DNA of 5,911 nucleotides from Pseudomonadota bacterium (GTDB taxonomy: Bacteria; Pseudomonadota; Gammaproteobacteria; Burkholderiales; Burkholderiaceae_C): contig JAEYRT010000105.1 of the NCBI GenBank assembly GCA_023435325.1, forward strand, positions 1 to 5,911, read 5' to 3'. Below are positions 5,581 through 5,911 of the stretch, one piece after another; position 1 is the first letter of the stretch, and each line of letters opens with the position of its first letter. The notes beneath the pieces were generated by a model. The model was not told the DNA's origin. It searched no databases and saw only the letters and a program-made list of their open reading frames with translations. The translations under genes and the position numbers were made by a program.

Positions 5581-5606
5581 GTTTTCAACATGTTCGCCAT
5601 CTGCTT

Positions 5607-5626
5607 GAAGGCGACCATGCGCCTTC
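5607..5626. terminator. Weak hairpin downstream of polA
   Basis: GAAGGCG at 5607-5613 and CGCCTTC at 5620-5626 pair perfectly around a 6-nt loop, about 25 nt past the polA stop. There is no U-tract on the minus strand, so intrinsic termination is doubtful. It may protect the 3' end or act together with the palindrome downstream. Confidence 0.3.
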
Positions 5627-5650
5627 TGGCGTGTCAGGCGGGGGGCGCAC

Positions 5651-5911
5651 TCAGTGTGCCTTCTCCCAGCTTTCGCCCAAACCCACTTCGGCCAGCAATG
5701 GCACCGAAAGCTCGGCCACTTCCGCCATCACGGCAGGAATGTGCTCGCGCACCCAGTCGGCTTCGCTGGCAGGCAGCTCGAACACCAGTTCGTCATGCAC
5801 CTGCATGATGACCTGAATCTCGGGCTTTTCCGCATCCAGCTCGGCTTGCACGGCGACCATGGCTTTCTTGATCAGGTCGGCAGCCGTGCCCTGCATGGGC
5901 GCATTGATAGC
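5651..5911 (-). CDS. polA: DNA polymerase I, C-terminal 86 codons (5' part beyond window)
   Basis: DNA polymerase I fills gaps left by RNA primer removal and excision repair. The visible end belongs to the palm of the family A polymerase domain. It begins AINAPMQGTAADLIKKAM, matching E. coli PolA INAPMQGTAADIIKRAM, and contains motif C as IMQVHDELVFE, whose Asp-Glu pair includes the catalytic aspartate (Asp882 in E. coli). It closes with VPLLAEVGLGESWEKAH and a TGA at 5651-5653, the normal C-terminus of the protein. The frame is open to the window edge. Codon use is moderate (about three quarters of codons end in G or C, hand count), a useful local standard for the unusual part of argH. It is on the same strand as azlC but 171 bp away, and is probably a separate transcription unit. 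Confidence 0.97.
   Translation of the reverse strand, partial: AINAPMQGTAADLIKKAMVAVQAELDAEKPEIQVIMQVHDELVFELPASEADWVREHIPAVMAEVAELSVPLLAEVGLGESWEKAH

Overview
The window looks like chromosomal DNA from a betaproteobacterium of the Comamonadaceae, with a Comamonas-like organism the best guess. The grounds are the protein flavour (ArgH, PolA, AzlCD, a Bug-type binding protein), fairly high GC, and a dispersed-type palindrome beginning ATAGCTGT. The species is not fixed by the sequence. No tRNA, rRNA, CRISPR array or transposase is visible.

Layout. The left end holds the first 366 codons of argH (minus strand, C-terminus outside the window). A 367-bp divergent intergenic region follows. It carries a repeated CTAG motif, a candidate promoter, a strong ribosome binding site opening onto a five-codon ORF, and a hairpin. 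A plus-strand LytTR response regulator of the AlgR type comes next and ends at a perfect 16-bp-stem bidirectional terminator. All remaining genes are on the minus strand: a histidine-rich ZIP metal transporter, a solitary Bug/TctC-type periplasmic binding protein with a TTG start, azlD, azlC (overlapping by 4 nt), an 80-bp two-tier palindrome, and the last 86 codons of polA.

How the parts relate. argH and polA are housekeeping genes that frame accessory functions. azlC and azlD form one translationally coupled branched-chain amino acid exporter. The binding protein and the ZIP transporter stand alone without obvious partners.

The most interesting region is argH to the response regulator. In Pseudomonas aeruginosa the order is argH, the divergent kinase gene fimS/algZ, then algR and hemC. 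Here the kinase is absent and hemC does not follow. The regulator has Glu58 where the phosphorylated Asp should be, while the rest of the receiver pocket is intact. An aborted mini-ORF with a good ribosome binding site sits where the kinase gene would begin. Together these suggest a kinase-independent, perhaps constitutively active regulator. Separately, argH is a compositional mosaic: third-position GC rises from about 75% to about 98% at codon 125, inside the conserved TGRSRNDQ motif, which points to a homologous recombination import.
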